The translations under genes were made by a program, and so were the position numbers. A stretch of 64,000 bases of DNA from Roseomonas populi (lineage in GTDB: Bacteria; Pseudomonadota; Alphaproteobacteria; Acetobacterales; Acetobacteraceae), in the NCBI RefSeq assembly GCF_024594815.1, contig NZ_JANJOU010000003.1:248001-312000 (forward strand), read 5' to 3'. The notes under the pieces are model-generated. The model was not told the origin of the DNA. It did not search any database and saw nothing but the letters and a program-made list of their open reading frames with translations. Position 1 is the first letter of the stretch; each line of letters starts with the position of its first letter. This document shows positions 27,167-35,709 of this stretch, piece by piece.

Positions 27167-27871
27167 ATGTCCTCGGAAATGGCTCAGCTGCCGGTTCCCG
27201 CCCGCCCCTCCTCCGCCGTGGCCGCCTTCCTGGAGAAGGCCGCCTCGGTGCCCGCGCTGCGCGCCGCCGCCTCCCCCGCGCGGCTTCTCTTCGCCGTGGA
27301 CGCGACCGCGAGCCGCCAGCCGAGCTGGGACCGGGCCTGCCACCTTCAGGCGGAGATGTTCGCGGCGGCCGGGCGGCTCTGCGTCAGCCTCGCCTACTAC
27401 CGGGGGCACGGGGAGTTCCGCGCCACGGCCTTCCTGCCGGACGCGCGGGCGCTGGCGGCGGCGATGACGGGAGTGCAGTGCCGGGCGGGCCACACGCAGA
27501 TCCTGCGCCTGCTGCGGCACGCGGAAGCGGAGGCGGCGCGGGAGAGGCTGCACGCCCTGGTCTTCGTCGGCGACGCGGTGGAGGAGGAGCCCGGCGCGAT
27601 CCTGTCCGCCGCCGCCCGGCTGGGGGCGCGGGGCGTGCCCTGCTTCGTCTTCCAGGAGGGGGACGATCCCACGGCCACCCCGGTCCTGCGCGGGATCGCC
27701 CGCGCGAGTGGTGGGGCCTGGGCGCCCTTCGACCATCGCAGCCGCGACGCGCTGGCGGCCCTGCTGCGGGGTGCCGCCGCCTTCGCGGCGGGCGGGCGAG
27801 AGGCCCTGGCGCGGCTGCCGGGCACGGCCGCGCTGCTGGCCCAGCTTCCCGCACCGGGGGCCGGGCGATGA
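27167..27871 (+). CDS. VWA-like protein
   Basis: A 234-residue protein with a von Willebrand factor A-like core. The strand and MIDAS-like motif LLFAVDATAS is at about residues 44-53 and the second strand ALVFVGDAVEE follows near 136-146. This matches a family found with a J-domain gene in alphaproteobacteria. No signal peptide. The stop overlaps the next gene by ATGA. ATG 27167 is chosen; ATG 27179 and GTG 27155 are also in frame. Role unknown. Confidence 0.8.
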   Translation: MSSEMAQLPVPARPSSAVAAFLEKAASVPALRAAASPARLLFAVDATASRQPSWDRACHLQAEMFAAAGRLCVSLAYYRGHGEFRATAFLPDARALAAAMTGVQCRAGHTQILRLLRHAEAEAARERLHALVFVGDAVEEEPGAILSAAARLGARGVPCFVFQEGDDPTATPVLRGIARASGGAWAPFDHRSRDALAALLRGAAAFAAGGREALARLPGTAALLAQLPAPGAGR

Positions 27872-28530
27872 TCGCGCTGGCGGCCGGGGCGGCCCTGCTG
27901 GCGCTGGTGGTGGGCGGGCTTGCCGCCTTCGCCCAGGCCAGCGTGAAGCAGGTGAAATGGGGGGCCGCGCTGCTGGCCGCGGGCTTCGGCCTGGTCCTGG
28001 CGGCGGTGCTGCTGGTCTCGGGCCGGTTGGGGCAGGTGTTCTGGGTGGCAACGCTCTTCGTCCCCTTGCTCTGGCGCTGGTGGCGGGCGCGGCGGCCGCC
28101 CTCGGCGCTCGGTACCGCCCCGGCCGACGAGGTGGAGACGGCGATGCTGGCCATGCGGCTGGACCCGGCATCCGGCACCCTCTCCGGCCGGGTGCGGCGG
28201 GGCCAGCAGGCCGGGCGGGACCTTTCCGGCCTTTCCCGGGAGGAGTTGCGCGATCTGTTGGCCGAGGCGGCGGCGGAGGACCCGGAGAGCGTGCCGCTGA
28301 TCGAGGCCTGGGCGGACCGCGCCGATCCCGGCTGGCGCGAGCCAGGCCCCGCCACCCCCGCGCCGGACCGGGCCGAGGCGCTGGCGGTGCTGGGCCTGGC
28401 GGAGGGCGCGACGGAGGCCGAGATCCGCGCCGCCCATGCCCGGCTGATGCGGGCCGCCCACCCGGATGCGGGGGGATCGGCCTGGCTGGCCGCACGGCTG
28501 AACGCGGCGCGGGACGTTCTCCTGCCCTGA
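27868..28530 (+). CDS. Membrane-anchored J-domain protein
   Basis: A 220-residue protein with two N-terminal membrane helices (about 2-22 and 29-64), a middle helical segment and a C-terminal J domain. The diagnostic HPD tripeptide is in RAAHPDAGGS near residue 200. The layout, with the J domain at the end, resembles Tim14/DjlC-like proteins, which recruit DnaK to a membrane site. Coupled to the VWA gene by ATGA (27868-27871). Confidence 0.87.
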   Translation: MIALAAGAALLALVVGGLAAFAQASVKQVKWGAALLAAGFGLVLAAVLLVSGRLGQVFWVATLFVPLLWRWWRARRPPSALGTAPADEVETAMLAMRLDPASGTLSGRVRRGQQAGRDLSGLSREELRDLLAEAAAEDPESVPLIEAWADRADPGWREPGPATPAPDRAEALAVLGLAEGATEAEIRAAHARLMRAAHPDAGGSAWLAARLNAARDVLLP

Positions 28531-28616
28531 GACGAAACCCACAACCGACGGGCGCATTCCCAAGTCTCCCCGGCCGTGGCAAACCGGCCGTCCAACACCA
28601 GTCGGGAATCGACAAC

Positions 28617-29489
28617 GTGCCGAAGCCCCTCAAGAAGGCCGTCCTGCCCGTCGCGGGCCTGGGCACCCGCTTCCTGCCCGCCACCAAGGCGCTGGCGAAG
28701 GAAATGCTGCCGGTCGTGGACAAGCCCCTCATCCAGTACGCGGTGGAGGAGGCGCGGGACGCGGGGATCGAGCAGTTCTGCTTCATCACCGGCCGCGGCA
28801 AGACCGCGATCGTCGAGCACTTCGACGTGGCCTACGAGCTGGAGCGCACCCTGAAGGAGCGCGCCAAGGACCAGATCCTGGCCGAGCTGCGGGCGAGCGC
28901 GGTGGAGCCGGGCTCCATCACCACCGTGCGCCAGCAGGTGCCGATGGGCCTGGGCCACGCGATCTGGTGCGCCCGCACCTTCATCGGCGACGACCCCTTC
29001 GCCATCCTGCTGCCGGACGACCTGATGCAGTGCGAGGTCTCCTGCACCAAGCAGCTGGCCGACGCCTATCAGGAGACGGGCGGCAACGTGGTGGCCATCG
29101 AGGAAGTCCCGATGGATCGCGTGAACAAGTACGGCGTCCTCGACGTGCAGGAGGACAAGGGCAAGCTGGTCTCCGTGAAGGGGCTGGTGGAGAAGCCGAA
29201 GGTGGAGGAGGCGCCCTCCAACCTCACCATCATCGGCCGCTACGTCCTGATGCCGGAGGTGGTTCACTACCTCTCCGCCATGGAGAAGGGCGCCGGCGGC
29301 GAGGTGCAGCTGACGGACGGGATGGCGAAGCTGATCGGGCAGCAGCCCTTCCACGGCCTGCGCTACGAGGGCCGGCGCTTCGATTGCGGCGACAAGGCCG
29401 GCTACCTGGAGGCGCAGATCGCCTTCGCGCTGAAGCGCCCGGACCTCGCATCTGCGGTGCGCGAGTTCCTGCCGAAGTACCTGGGCTAG
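28617..29489 (+). CDS. galU: UTP-glucose-1-phosphate uridylyltransferase
   Basis: GalU makes UDP-glucose for polysaccharides and for trehalose (see otsA). The 290-residue product begins with the nucleotide-binding KKAVLPVAGLGTRFLPATK, then has the EMLPVVDKPLIQYAVEEA and LPDDLMQ motifs and YEGRRFDCGDKAGYLEA near the end. The start is a GTG at 28617. The next gene is a phosphohexomutase, which supplies glucose-1-phosphate. Confidence 0.95.
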   Translation: MPKPLKKAVLPVAGLGTRFLPATKALAKEMLPVVDKPLIQYAVEEARDAGIEQFCFITGRGKTAIVEHFDVAYELERTLKERAKDQILAELRASAVEPGSITTVRQQVPMGLGHAIWCARTFIGDDPFAILLPDDLMQCEVSCTKQLADAYQETGGNVVAIEEVPMDRVNKYGVLDVQEDKGKLVSVKGLVEKPKVEEAPSNLTIIGRYVLMPEVVHYLSAMEKGAGGEVQLTDGMAKLIGQQPFHGLRYEGRRFDCGDKAGYLEAQIAFALKRPDLASAVREFLPKYLG

Positions 29490-29737
29490 AAGTCGGGGCC
29501 GGGGCGGCTATTGGCCGCGCCCTGCCCTCGGGGTTCTCGGGGCGCGGCCGCATGGGCGGGCGCGCCCTTCCCGTTGATGACCGGGAATGAAATTTGTGCT
29601 TTCCCGCCCCGGGCGCCTCATGGCCGCCATGAAGGGCGGGATTATTCCCGACCCGCGTAACGCCTGGGACCCCGGCGCGCCCTGCGGGCGCGGGTTCCCG
29701 TACCAGTCCACCGGACGCTTCTGAGACACGAGACGCC

Positions 29738-31150
29738 ATGCCGAGCTTCAGCCACCGCTTCGACCCGACGAGCCTGCGCGAGTACGACATTCGCGGCGTG
29801 GTCGGGAAAACCCTGTCCGGGGAGGACGCCTTCGCCATCGGCCGGGTCTTCGGCTCCATCGTCTCCCGCAAGGGCGGGGCGAAGGTGGCGGTGGGTTACG
29901 ACGGCCGCCTCTCCTCCCCGATGCTGGAGGAGAAGCTCGTGGCGGGGCTGGTGGCCTCCGGCATGGAGGTGATCCGCATCGGCTGCGCGCCGACGCCGAT
30001 GCTCTACTTCGCGGCCTACCACTTCGGCACCGATGGCGCAGTGATGGTGACGGGCAGCCACAACCCGCCGGACTACAACGGCTTCAAGTCCATGATCGGC
30101 AAGAAGCCCTTCTTCGGCGCCGACATCCAGAACCTCGGCAAGATGGCGGCCGAGGGCGACGTGGTGGAGGAGGCGCAGGGCTCCTCCCGCCAGGAGGACA
30201 TCGCCGAGCAGTACGTGGCGCGGCTGATGCAGGACTATGACGGCGGCGAGCGCAAGCTGAAGGTGGTGTGGGACCCCGGCAACGGATCGGGCGCCGAGAT
30301 CACCAAGATGCTGGCCGCCCGCCTGCCGGGCGAGCACTTCGTCATCAACGGTGAGATCGACGGGCGCTTCCCGGCGCACCACCCCGACCCGACGGTGGCG
30401 AAGAACCTGGAGCAGATCATCGCCGAGGTGGCGAAGCAGGGCGCCGACCTCGGCATCGCCTTCGACGGCGACGCGGACCGCATCGGCGTGGTGGACGACA
30501 AGGGCAACATCTTCTTCGGCGACCAGCTGATGGTGGTGCTGGCGCGGGACGTGCTGAAGTCCAAGCCCGGCGGCACGATCATCGCGGACGTGAAGGCCAG
30601 CCAGGTGCTGTTCGACGAGATCGCCAAGGCGGGCGGCACGCCGATGATGTGGAAGACCGGCCACTCCCTCATCAAGTCCAAGATGGCGGAGACCGGGGCA
30701 CCGCTGGCGGGCGAGATGTCCGGCCACATCTTCTTCGCCGACAAGTGGTACGGCTTCGACGACGCGCCCTATTCCGCCGTGCGGCTGCTGGGGATCGTGG
30801 CGCGGATGAGCGAGAAGCTCTCGGCCGTGCGGGACGCCATGCCGAAGGTGATCAACACGCCGGAGCTGCGCTTCGACTGCGCCGAGGACCGCAAGTTCAA
30901 GGTGGTGGCCGAGGTGAAGGACCGCCTGGCCGCCGAGGGCGCGAAGGTGCAGGACGTGGACGGCGTGCGCGTGCTGACGGATGACGGCTGGTGGCTGCTC
31001 CGCGCCTCCAATACCCAAGCCGTGCTGGTGGCCCGCGCCGAGGCAAAGACCGAGGAAGGGCTGGAGCGGCTGAAGGCCGGGATCGCGCGCCAGCTTGAGG
31101 CGAGCGGGCTGGCGGCGCCGGACTTCTCCGGCGAGAACGCGGGGCATTGA
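29738..31150 (+). CDS. Phosphomannomutase/phosphoglucomutase
   Basis: A 470-residue alpha-D-phosphohexomutase of the PMM/PGM (AlgC-like) type, which interconverts hexose 6- and 1-phosphates. The phosphoserine is Ser107 in TGSHNPP, the metal-binding loop DGDADR is at about 245-250, the sugar-specificity loop GEMSGHIFF near 326-334, and the phosphate-binding loop RASNTQ near 426-431. It works with galU upstream for UDP-glucose and may supply GDP-mannose precursors. The 248 bases between them hold GC-rich palindromic stretches but no gene. Confidence 0.94.
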   Translation: MPSFSHRFDPTSLREYDIRGVVGKTLSGEDAFAIGRVFGSIVSRKGGAKVAVGYDGRLSSPMLEEKLVAGLVASGMEVIRIGCAPTPMLYFAAYHFGTDGAVMVTGSHNPPDYNGFKSMIGKKPFFGADIQNLGKMAAEGDVVEEAQGSSRQEDIAEQYVARLMQDYDGGERKLKVVWDPGNGSGAEITKMLAARLPGEHFVINGEIDGRFPAHHPDPTVAKNLEQIIAEVAKQGADLGIAFDGDADRIGVVDDKGNIFFGDQLMVVLARDVLKSKPGGTIIADVKASQVLFDEIAKAGGTPMMWKTGHSLIKSKMAETGAPLAGEMSGHIFFADKWYGFDDAPYSAVRLLGIVARMSEKLSAVRDAMPKVINTPELRFDCAEDRKFKVVAEVKDRLAAEGAKVQDVDGVRVLTDDGWWLLRASNTQAVLVARAEAKTEEGLERLKAGIARQLEASGLAAPDFSGENAGH

Positions 31151-31544
31151 TCGGCGGGGCGGGTTCACGCCTCCGGGCCCTTCGGCCCTGCGGCGATCCG
31201 CCCTGACACCCGTCTTCCTCTACGGTACCCTGCTGGACCGGCGCATCCTGGCGCGCCGGTCCGGCGATCCCGGCCTGCCGCGCGCGATGCGGCCGGCGGT
31301 TCTGAACGGCTTCCGGCGCGTGGTTTTCAGGGGCACGCCCTACCCGACGCTGGTCCCCTCGCCCCATGGGCAGGTTGAAGGCGCACTGATCCGGCCCGCC
31401 GCCTCGGCCGTAGCGGCGCTGCGGCGATACGAGGGTGCCTGCTACCGTCTCATTCCCATCCGCGTTCACGGCCCGCGTGGCCCGGTTTTGGCGCGCGCCT
31501 GGGTGGTGCCTCGCCGCATGGCCGGGGAACGCGACTGGCCCTGA
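31095..31544 (+). CDS. Gamma-glutamylcyclotransferase (AIG2)-like protein, start uncertain
   Basis: The last 115 residues form a GGCT/AIG2-like domain. It starts PVFLYGTLLDRRILARR and has VLNGFRRVVFRGTPYPTLVPS and the conserved acidic YEGACYRL. Some relatives cleave gamma-glutamyl amines, others are uncharacterised. The only standard in-frame start before the domain is TTG at 31095, which overlaps the mutase gene by 56 bases and adds Arg-rich sequence. A CTG at 31203, just before TPVFLYG, would fit the family better. A real but poorly started gene. Confidence 0.7.
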   Translation: MRRAGWRRRTSPARTRGIDRRGGFTPPGPSALRRSALTPVFLYGTLLDRRILARRSGDPGLPRAMRPAVLNGFRRVVFRGTPYPTLVPSPHGQVEGALIRPAASAVAALRRYEGACYRLIPIRVHGPRGPVLARAWVVPRRMAGERDWP

Positions 31545-31593
31545 CGGAGGCCCCGCCGCGCGATAGAAGGGACGCGACCACGGAGCGACCCGG

Positions 31594-32700
31594 ATGCTGC
31601 AACCACCCCCCGCCGAACCCGGTATGCGCGAGGAGGAAGTGGACACCCCTGCCCTCCTGCTCGACCTCGACGCCTTCGAGGCGAACCTGGACGCCATGGC
31701 GGCGCGGCTGGCCGGCACGGGAGCGAAGCTGCGGGCCCATGCCAAGACCCACAAGTCCCCGGTGGTGGCGCTACAGCAGATCCGGCACGGCGCGGTCGGG
31801 CAGTGCGTGCAGAAGGTGGCGGAGGCGGAGGCCCTGGCCTGGGGCGGGGTGCCGGACATCCTCGTTTCCAACCAGGTGGTGGACCCGCGCAAGCTCCGGC
31901 GGCTGGCGGCGCTCTCCGGCATCGCGAAGGTGGCGGTCTGCGCGGACGATGCGGGGGCAATCGATACCATTGCCGACGTGGCGCGGGATGCCGGGCGCCG
32001 GATGGAGGTGCTGGTGGAGATCGACGTGGGCGCCGGGCGCTGCGGCGTCTCGCCTGGGCCGGAGGCGGTGGCGCTGGCCGAGCGGATCGCCGCTTCCCCG
32101 CACCTGATCTTCGGCGGGCTGCAGGCCTATCACGGCAACGCGCAGCACAAGCGGACCATCGAGGAGCGGCGGGCCGCGATCGCGGGCGCGGCGGAGGGGG
32201 TGCGGCGCACGGTGGAGCAGCTGACCCAGCGCGGCCTGCCCTGCCCCATCATCGGCGGCGCCGGCACCGGCACCTACGAGCTGGAGCTGGAGGCGGGGCT
32301 GTGGACGGAGATCCAGGCCGGGTCCTACGCCTTCATGGACGCGGACTACGCCGCCAACGGCAACCCGCCCGCCTTCCGGCAGAGCCTGTTCGTGCTGGCG
32401 CAAGTCATGTCCGCCCCGCGGGACGGGGTGGCGGTGCTGGATGCCGGGCACAAGGCGGTGTCAGTGGATTCCGGCCTGCCGCTGGTCTGGGAGCGGCCGG
32501 GGGTGCGCTATGTCGGCGCCTCGGACGAGCACGGGGCCCTGGCGGTGGAGGGCGGCGAGCGGCCGAGGATCGGGGAGCGGCTGCGGCTGGTGCCCGGCCA
32601 CTGCGACCCGACGGTGGACCGCTACGACTGGTATGTGGGCGTGCGGCGCGGGCGGGTGGAATGCCTGTGGCCGGTTTCCGCGCGCGGCGGGATGGCCTGA
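31594..32700 (+). CDS. DSD1-family PLP enzyme (D-threonine/3-hydroxyaspartate aldolase-like)
   Basis: A 368-residue fold-type III PLP enzyme. The PLP-binding lysine is in RAHAKTHK (Lys51, possibly Lys54), and PGHCDPT with His336/Cys337 is the metal site of D-serine dehydratase- and D-threonine aldolase-type enzymes. It may cleave D-threonine or 3-hydroxyaspartate to glycine and an aldehyde or glyoxylate. None of the other beta-hydroxyaspartate cycle genes is adjacent. ATG 31594 fits; ATG 31624 is an alternative. A strong hairpin follows. Confidence 0.87.
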   Translation: MLQPPPAEPGMREEEVDTPALLLDLDAFEANLDAMAARLAGTGAKLRAHAKTHKSPVVALQQIRHGAVGQCVQKVAEAEALAWGGVPDILVSNQVVDPRKLRRLAALSGIAKVAVCADDAGAIDTIADVARDAGRRMEVLVEIDVGAGRCGVSPGPEAVALAERIAASPHLIFGGLQAYHGNAQHKRTIEERRAAIAGAAEGVRRTVEQLTQRGLPCPIIGGAGTGTYELELEAGLWTEIQAGSYAFMDADYAANGNPPAFRQSLFVLAQVMSAPRDGVAVLDAGHKAVSVDSGLPLVWERPGVRYVGASDEHGALAVEGGERPRIGERLRLVPGHCDPTVDRYDWYVGVRRGRVECLWPVSARGGMA

Positions 32701-32706
32701 ACGAAG

Positions 32707-32735
32707 AAGGGGGCCGGCACGCGGCCGGCCCCCTT
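32707..32735. terminator. Bidirectional terminator hairpin
   Basis: A perfect 12-bp stem (AAGGGGGCCGGC / GCCGGCCCCCTT) with a five-base loop lies between the convergent aldolase and PBP genes. The outer A/T pairs give short T-runs on both strands, so it can serve both genes. Confidence 0.8.
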
Positions 32736-32757
32736 CCAGAACGGTTCGCGGGGTGCC

Positions 32758-33999
32758 TCAGCGGCGGGCGTGGCGGGCTTCTTTCGCCGGGCGCGCCGGG
32801 GCGGCCACGGGGCGGGCCGGCGCGGCGGCCGGGCGGCGAAGGGTGGTGGAGACGCGGAGGACGCGGCCGCCATCGCCCTGCTCCACCACGCGGCGGGTGC
32901 TGACGGCGGTGGTGCGCGTGCCGCGCTGCACGGTGGCGGCGGCAACGCGGCGGCCGCGGGCGGCGGCCGGCTCCGCCACCGGGCGAGCGACGCGGAGCGA
33001 CACCTGGCGGATGTTGGAGCGCGCGACGGACGCGGCGGCCACCGTGGCGGCCTGGGCGCGGCCGAGCACGGAGGGGGCGCGGGCCATCACCATCTCTGGC
33101 ACCCGGGCCGAGGGCTGCACGCCGAGCCGGGCGAAGCCGTCGTCCAGCAGCATCGCCGCGTGGCGGTCGCGCTCGATCCAGGAGTTGCCGCCGAAGACGG
33201 CGACGAAGACGCGCTGGCCGCTGCGCTGGGCGGAGACGACGTTGTTGAAGCCGGAGGCGTTGATGAAGCCGGTCTTCACGCCGTCCACGCCCTCGTACTC
33301 GCCGATCATGCGGTTGTGGCTGCGGAAGGCGTAGTTGCCGACGCGGATGCTGGGGCTGCCGAAGTAGTGCCAGCGCTCCGGGAAATCGATGAAGAGGCGG
33401 CGGCCGAGGGTGGCCATGTCGCGCGCCGTCGTCGTCTGGTCCCAGTCCGGCAGGCCGGAGGCGTTGCGGAAGGTGGTGTTCGTCATGCCGAGCTGACGTG
33501 CCTTCTGCGTCATCATCTGGGCGAAGGTGGTCTCGTTGCCGCCCAGCGCCTCGCCGATGGCGACCGCCACGTCGTTCGCGGATTTCATGGTGAGGGCGTA
33601 GATCGCGACCTCCACCGGGATGGTCATGCCCGGGGGCACGCCGAGCTTGGAGGGCTGGCGGCTGTTCGCCTCCTCGCTGATGTAGATGCGGCTGTTCATG
33701 GTGATGCGGCCCTCCCGCATCGCCTCGAACAGCATGTAGAGGGTCATCATCTTCGTGAGGGAGGCGGGGTAGCGCGCCTCGTCCATGCTGGCGCCGCCGA
33801 GGGCCTGGCCGGTGCGGCCGTCCATGATGAAGGAGGAGTAGCGTTCGCTGCCGATCTGGGCGGCGGCGGGGGTGAGGGCGGCACCGGCCGCCAGCAGGGC
33901 GGGAATCAGGGCGGCCAGCCAGCGTGCCCGCTTCGGACGCGCCCCGGGCAGGCCCTTGCCATCCCGCAGGCCGTGTCCGGCCGCCAAACCCTGTGCCAT
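32758..33999 (-). CDS. D-alanyl-D-alanine carboxypeptidase, S11 family
   Basis: A periplasmic low-molecular-weight penicillin-binding protein of 413 residues that trims peptidoglycan stem peptides. A signal peptide covers about 26-47. The three active-site motifs are SLTK (80-83), SAN (140-142) and KTG (242-244). The last 120 residues are an Ala/Arg/Val-rich low-complexity tail (many AR, PA and RR pairs), not a PBP5 C-terminal domain, and may bind the wall. ATG 33999 follows GGGGGAG. Confidence 0.92.
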   Translation of the reverse strand: MAQGLAAGHGLRDGKGLPGARPKRARWLAALIPALLAAGAALTPAAAQIGSERYSSFIMDGRTGQALGGASMDEARYPASLTKMMTLYMLFEAMREGRITMNSRIYISEEANSRQPSKLGVPPGMTIPVEVAIYALTMKSANDVAVAIGEALGGNETTFAQMMTQKARQLGMTNTTFRNASGLPDWDQTTTARDMATLGRRLFIDFPERWHYFGSPSIRVGNYAFRSHNRMIGEYEGVDGVKTGFINASGFNNVVSAQRSGQRVFVAVFGGNSWIERDRHAAMLLDDGFARLGVQPSARVPEMVMARAPSVLGRAQAATVAAASVARSNIRQVSLRVARPVAEPAAARGRRVAAATVQRGTRTTAVSTRRVVEQGDGGRVLRVSTTLRRPAAAPARPVAAPARPAKEARHARR

Positions 34000-34111
34000 G
34001 CAGGCTCCCCCTGTATCTCGGCGCGGCCCCCGCCTGCGCCGTTCCGGCCCAACCCCCCAGCCGGACCTGGCCGGACGATAAGGGCGCGGGCCCGTGACTG
34101 TCCATCGGAAG

Positions 34112-34255
34112 TTGCAGGATAATCGTTTAGAATTCGGTAATTGCAAGATTTTCAACTCGCGCGAAAGTTGCAGAGGCGGGCTGGGAATTCGATTGTGCGG
34201 TGCAAAAAACTTGTGGACGAGCGGTCGTTGCGCTCGCTAAAAGGCTCGTGTTGCA
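34112..34255 (+). promoter_or_regulatory. TTGCA cluster upstream of the phasin gene, possible PhaR sites
   Basis: The 317 bases between the divergent PBP and phasin genes contain an AT-rich patch with TTGCA at 34112, 34141, 34168 and 34251, and TGCA at 34201. TGCAA at 34142 and TTGCA at 34168 form a dyad around CAACT...AGTTG. PhaR-type regulators of PHB genes bind TGCA-rich sites in alphaproteobacteria, so these are candidate operators. No phaR gene lies in the window. Confidence 0.45.
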
Positions 34256-34316
34256 GCGCAGCAAAGCCATGGCGACAATCATGGCCTGCCTCTTCGAGTT
34301 CCAAGGAGACAGTTAC

Positions 34317-34838
34317 ATGGCCAATGAAGCCCCGAAGGTCGCCCGTCTGGCGGCCGAGACCGTGAGCACCGCCCAGGCCCTGCCCGAGGCCGCTGCCACC
34401 ACCGCTGCCCCGCGCGCCGCGGCCTTCGCCAACGCGGCCAGCACCCAGACCGTCGCCGGCATGCAGACCGCCATGGAGCAGGCCAGCAAGGCCGCCCAGG
34501 AGTTCGCCGAGTTCTCCCGCGGGAACGCCGAGACCCTGGCCCAGGTGGCGCAGACCTGGATGACGGGCACGCAGGACATCAGCCGCCAGGCTTTCTCCTT
34601 CGCGCAGGCCCTGACGGAGCACGCGCTCGAGGGCGCCCGCGCCCTCTCCGGCGTGAAGAGCCTGAAGGAGGCCGCCGACATCCAGACCACCTACGCCCGC
34701 GGCGCGGTGGACAAGGTGATGTCCGAGACGGCGAAGCTGCAGGAGGCTTCCTTCCGCCTCGCCGAGCAGGTTTCCGGCCCGGTGTCCCAGCGCGTCTCCC
34801 TCGCCATGGAGCGCATGGGCAAGCCGCTCGCGGCCTGA
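34317..34838 (+). CDS. Phasin
   Basis: A 173-residue phasin (Phasin_2 type) that coats polyhydroxyalkanoate granules and limits their size. The Ala-rich N-terminus leads into a helical core containing MEQASKAAQEFAEFSRGN, TWMTGTQDISRQAFSFAQ and IQTTYARGAVDKVM, which are family hallmarks. ATG 34317 follows AAGGAG. The high-Ala, moderate-charge composition fits a strongly expressed protein. An excellent terminator follows. No PHA synthase is nearby. Confidence 0.92.
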   Translation: MANEAPKVARLAAETVSTAQALPEAAATTAAPRAAAFANAASTQTVAGMQTAMEQASKAAQEFAEFSRGNAETLAQVAQTWMTGTQDISRQAFSFAQALTEHALEGARALSGVKSLKEAADIQTTYARGAVDKVMSETAKLQEASFRLAEQVSGPVSQRVSLAMERMGKPLAA

Positions 34839-34881
34839 TCCGAGCCCGGCCGGCGGGGCCCGCCCCGCCGCCGGCACCCAA

Positions 34882-34928
34882 GGGCCCCGGCCGCCCGCCC
34901 CCAAGGGGCAGGTGGCCGGGGCCTTTTT
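34882..34928 (+). terminator. Strong intrinsic terminator of the phasin gene
   Basis: GGCCCCGGCC (34883-34892) pairs with GGCCGGGGCC (34914-34923), with further pairing of GCCCC/GGGGC around a short loop, followed by five T. It lies 44 bases after the stop. Confidence 0.88.
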
Positions 34929-35104
34929 GCATTCCTGGGGTGTCCGGCCCGGCCCTGGCGCCAGGGCCGGGGCAATCCCATATCGCGAATGCGTCGTGAG
35001 GCTTCACCTCGCGCAGCGCGATCCATATCCTCAATCCAGATTCAGGTGCGGGAGAGACGGTGGCCTCTTGGCAAGCCGGCGATCCGTGAGAGCATGGCGG
35101 GGCG

Positions 35105-35524
35105 ATGAAAGAGCAGGATACGCGCCCGAGCTGCGGCCCGGGCAACAACCCCGAGGACCCCGGGAAGGGCGGCAACGGCCCTGCCCGGCCCAATACTCCC
35201 CCGGGCGAGGGCGGGACCGGCGATGGCGGCCCGGCGACGGGGGTTGTGGTCAAGGCGCGTCCCCGGACGCGCAAGCCGACCATGTACAAGGTCCTCATGC
35301 TGAATGACGACTACACGCCCATGGAGTTCGTCGTGCACGTGCTGGAGCGCTTCTTCCAGAAGAGCCGGGAGCAGGCGACCCAGATCATGCTGCACGTCCA
35401 CCGGCGGGGCGTGGGGGTCTGTGGGGTCTTCACCTACGAGGTGGCGGAGACCAAGGTGACACAGGTGATGGACCTGGCCCGGCAAAACCAGCACCCTCTC
35501 CAGTGCACCATCGAGAAAGACTGA
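35105..35524 (+). CDS. clpS: ATP-dependent Clp protease adaptor ClpS
   Basis: ClpS delivers N-end-rule substrates to ClpAP. The conserved domain spans about residues 58-135: [24 protein letters not shown] with the substrate-binding Asn-Asp pair, [23 protein letters not shown] and the terminal [10 protein letters not shown]. The first 55 residues are a Gly/Pro-rich extension, longer than in E. coli ClpS. aat, whose product adds the primary destabilising residues, lies in the same window at 57.6 kb. Confidence 0.95.
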   Translation: MKEQDTRPSCGPGNNPEDPGKGGNGPARPNTPPGEGGTGDGGPATGVVVKARPRTRKPTMYKVLMLNDDYTPMEFVVHVLERFFQKSREQATQIMLHVHRRGVGVCGVFTYEVAETKVTQVMDLARQNQHPLQCTIEKD

Positions 35525-35709
35525 GTCGGGTTCAGAAATGGGAAACGCCGGAGCAGTGAAACACGGCGTAACCGACCCCTCCCCTCGGCGTTCGGGGAAT
35601 GGGTCACAATATGACTGGAAGACTGAGAGTTGCGGCCGCCCCAAGCTTCGCGTCCAGGGGGACGCCCTGCGGGAGATCCCGGCGGCCATGACACAGGGGA
35701 GCGTCGATT

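Noticed and set aside
29490-29737. Possible terminator or small RNA between galU and the phosphohexomutase gene
   Set aside because: Several short GC palindromes are present, such as GCGCCC-TGC-GGGCGC, but none has a T-run or a clear promoter, and GC-rich DNA gives such stems by chance.
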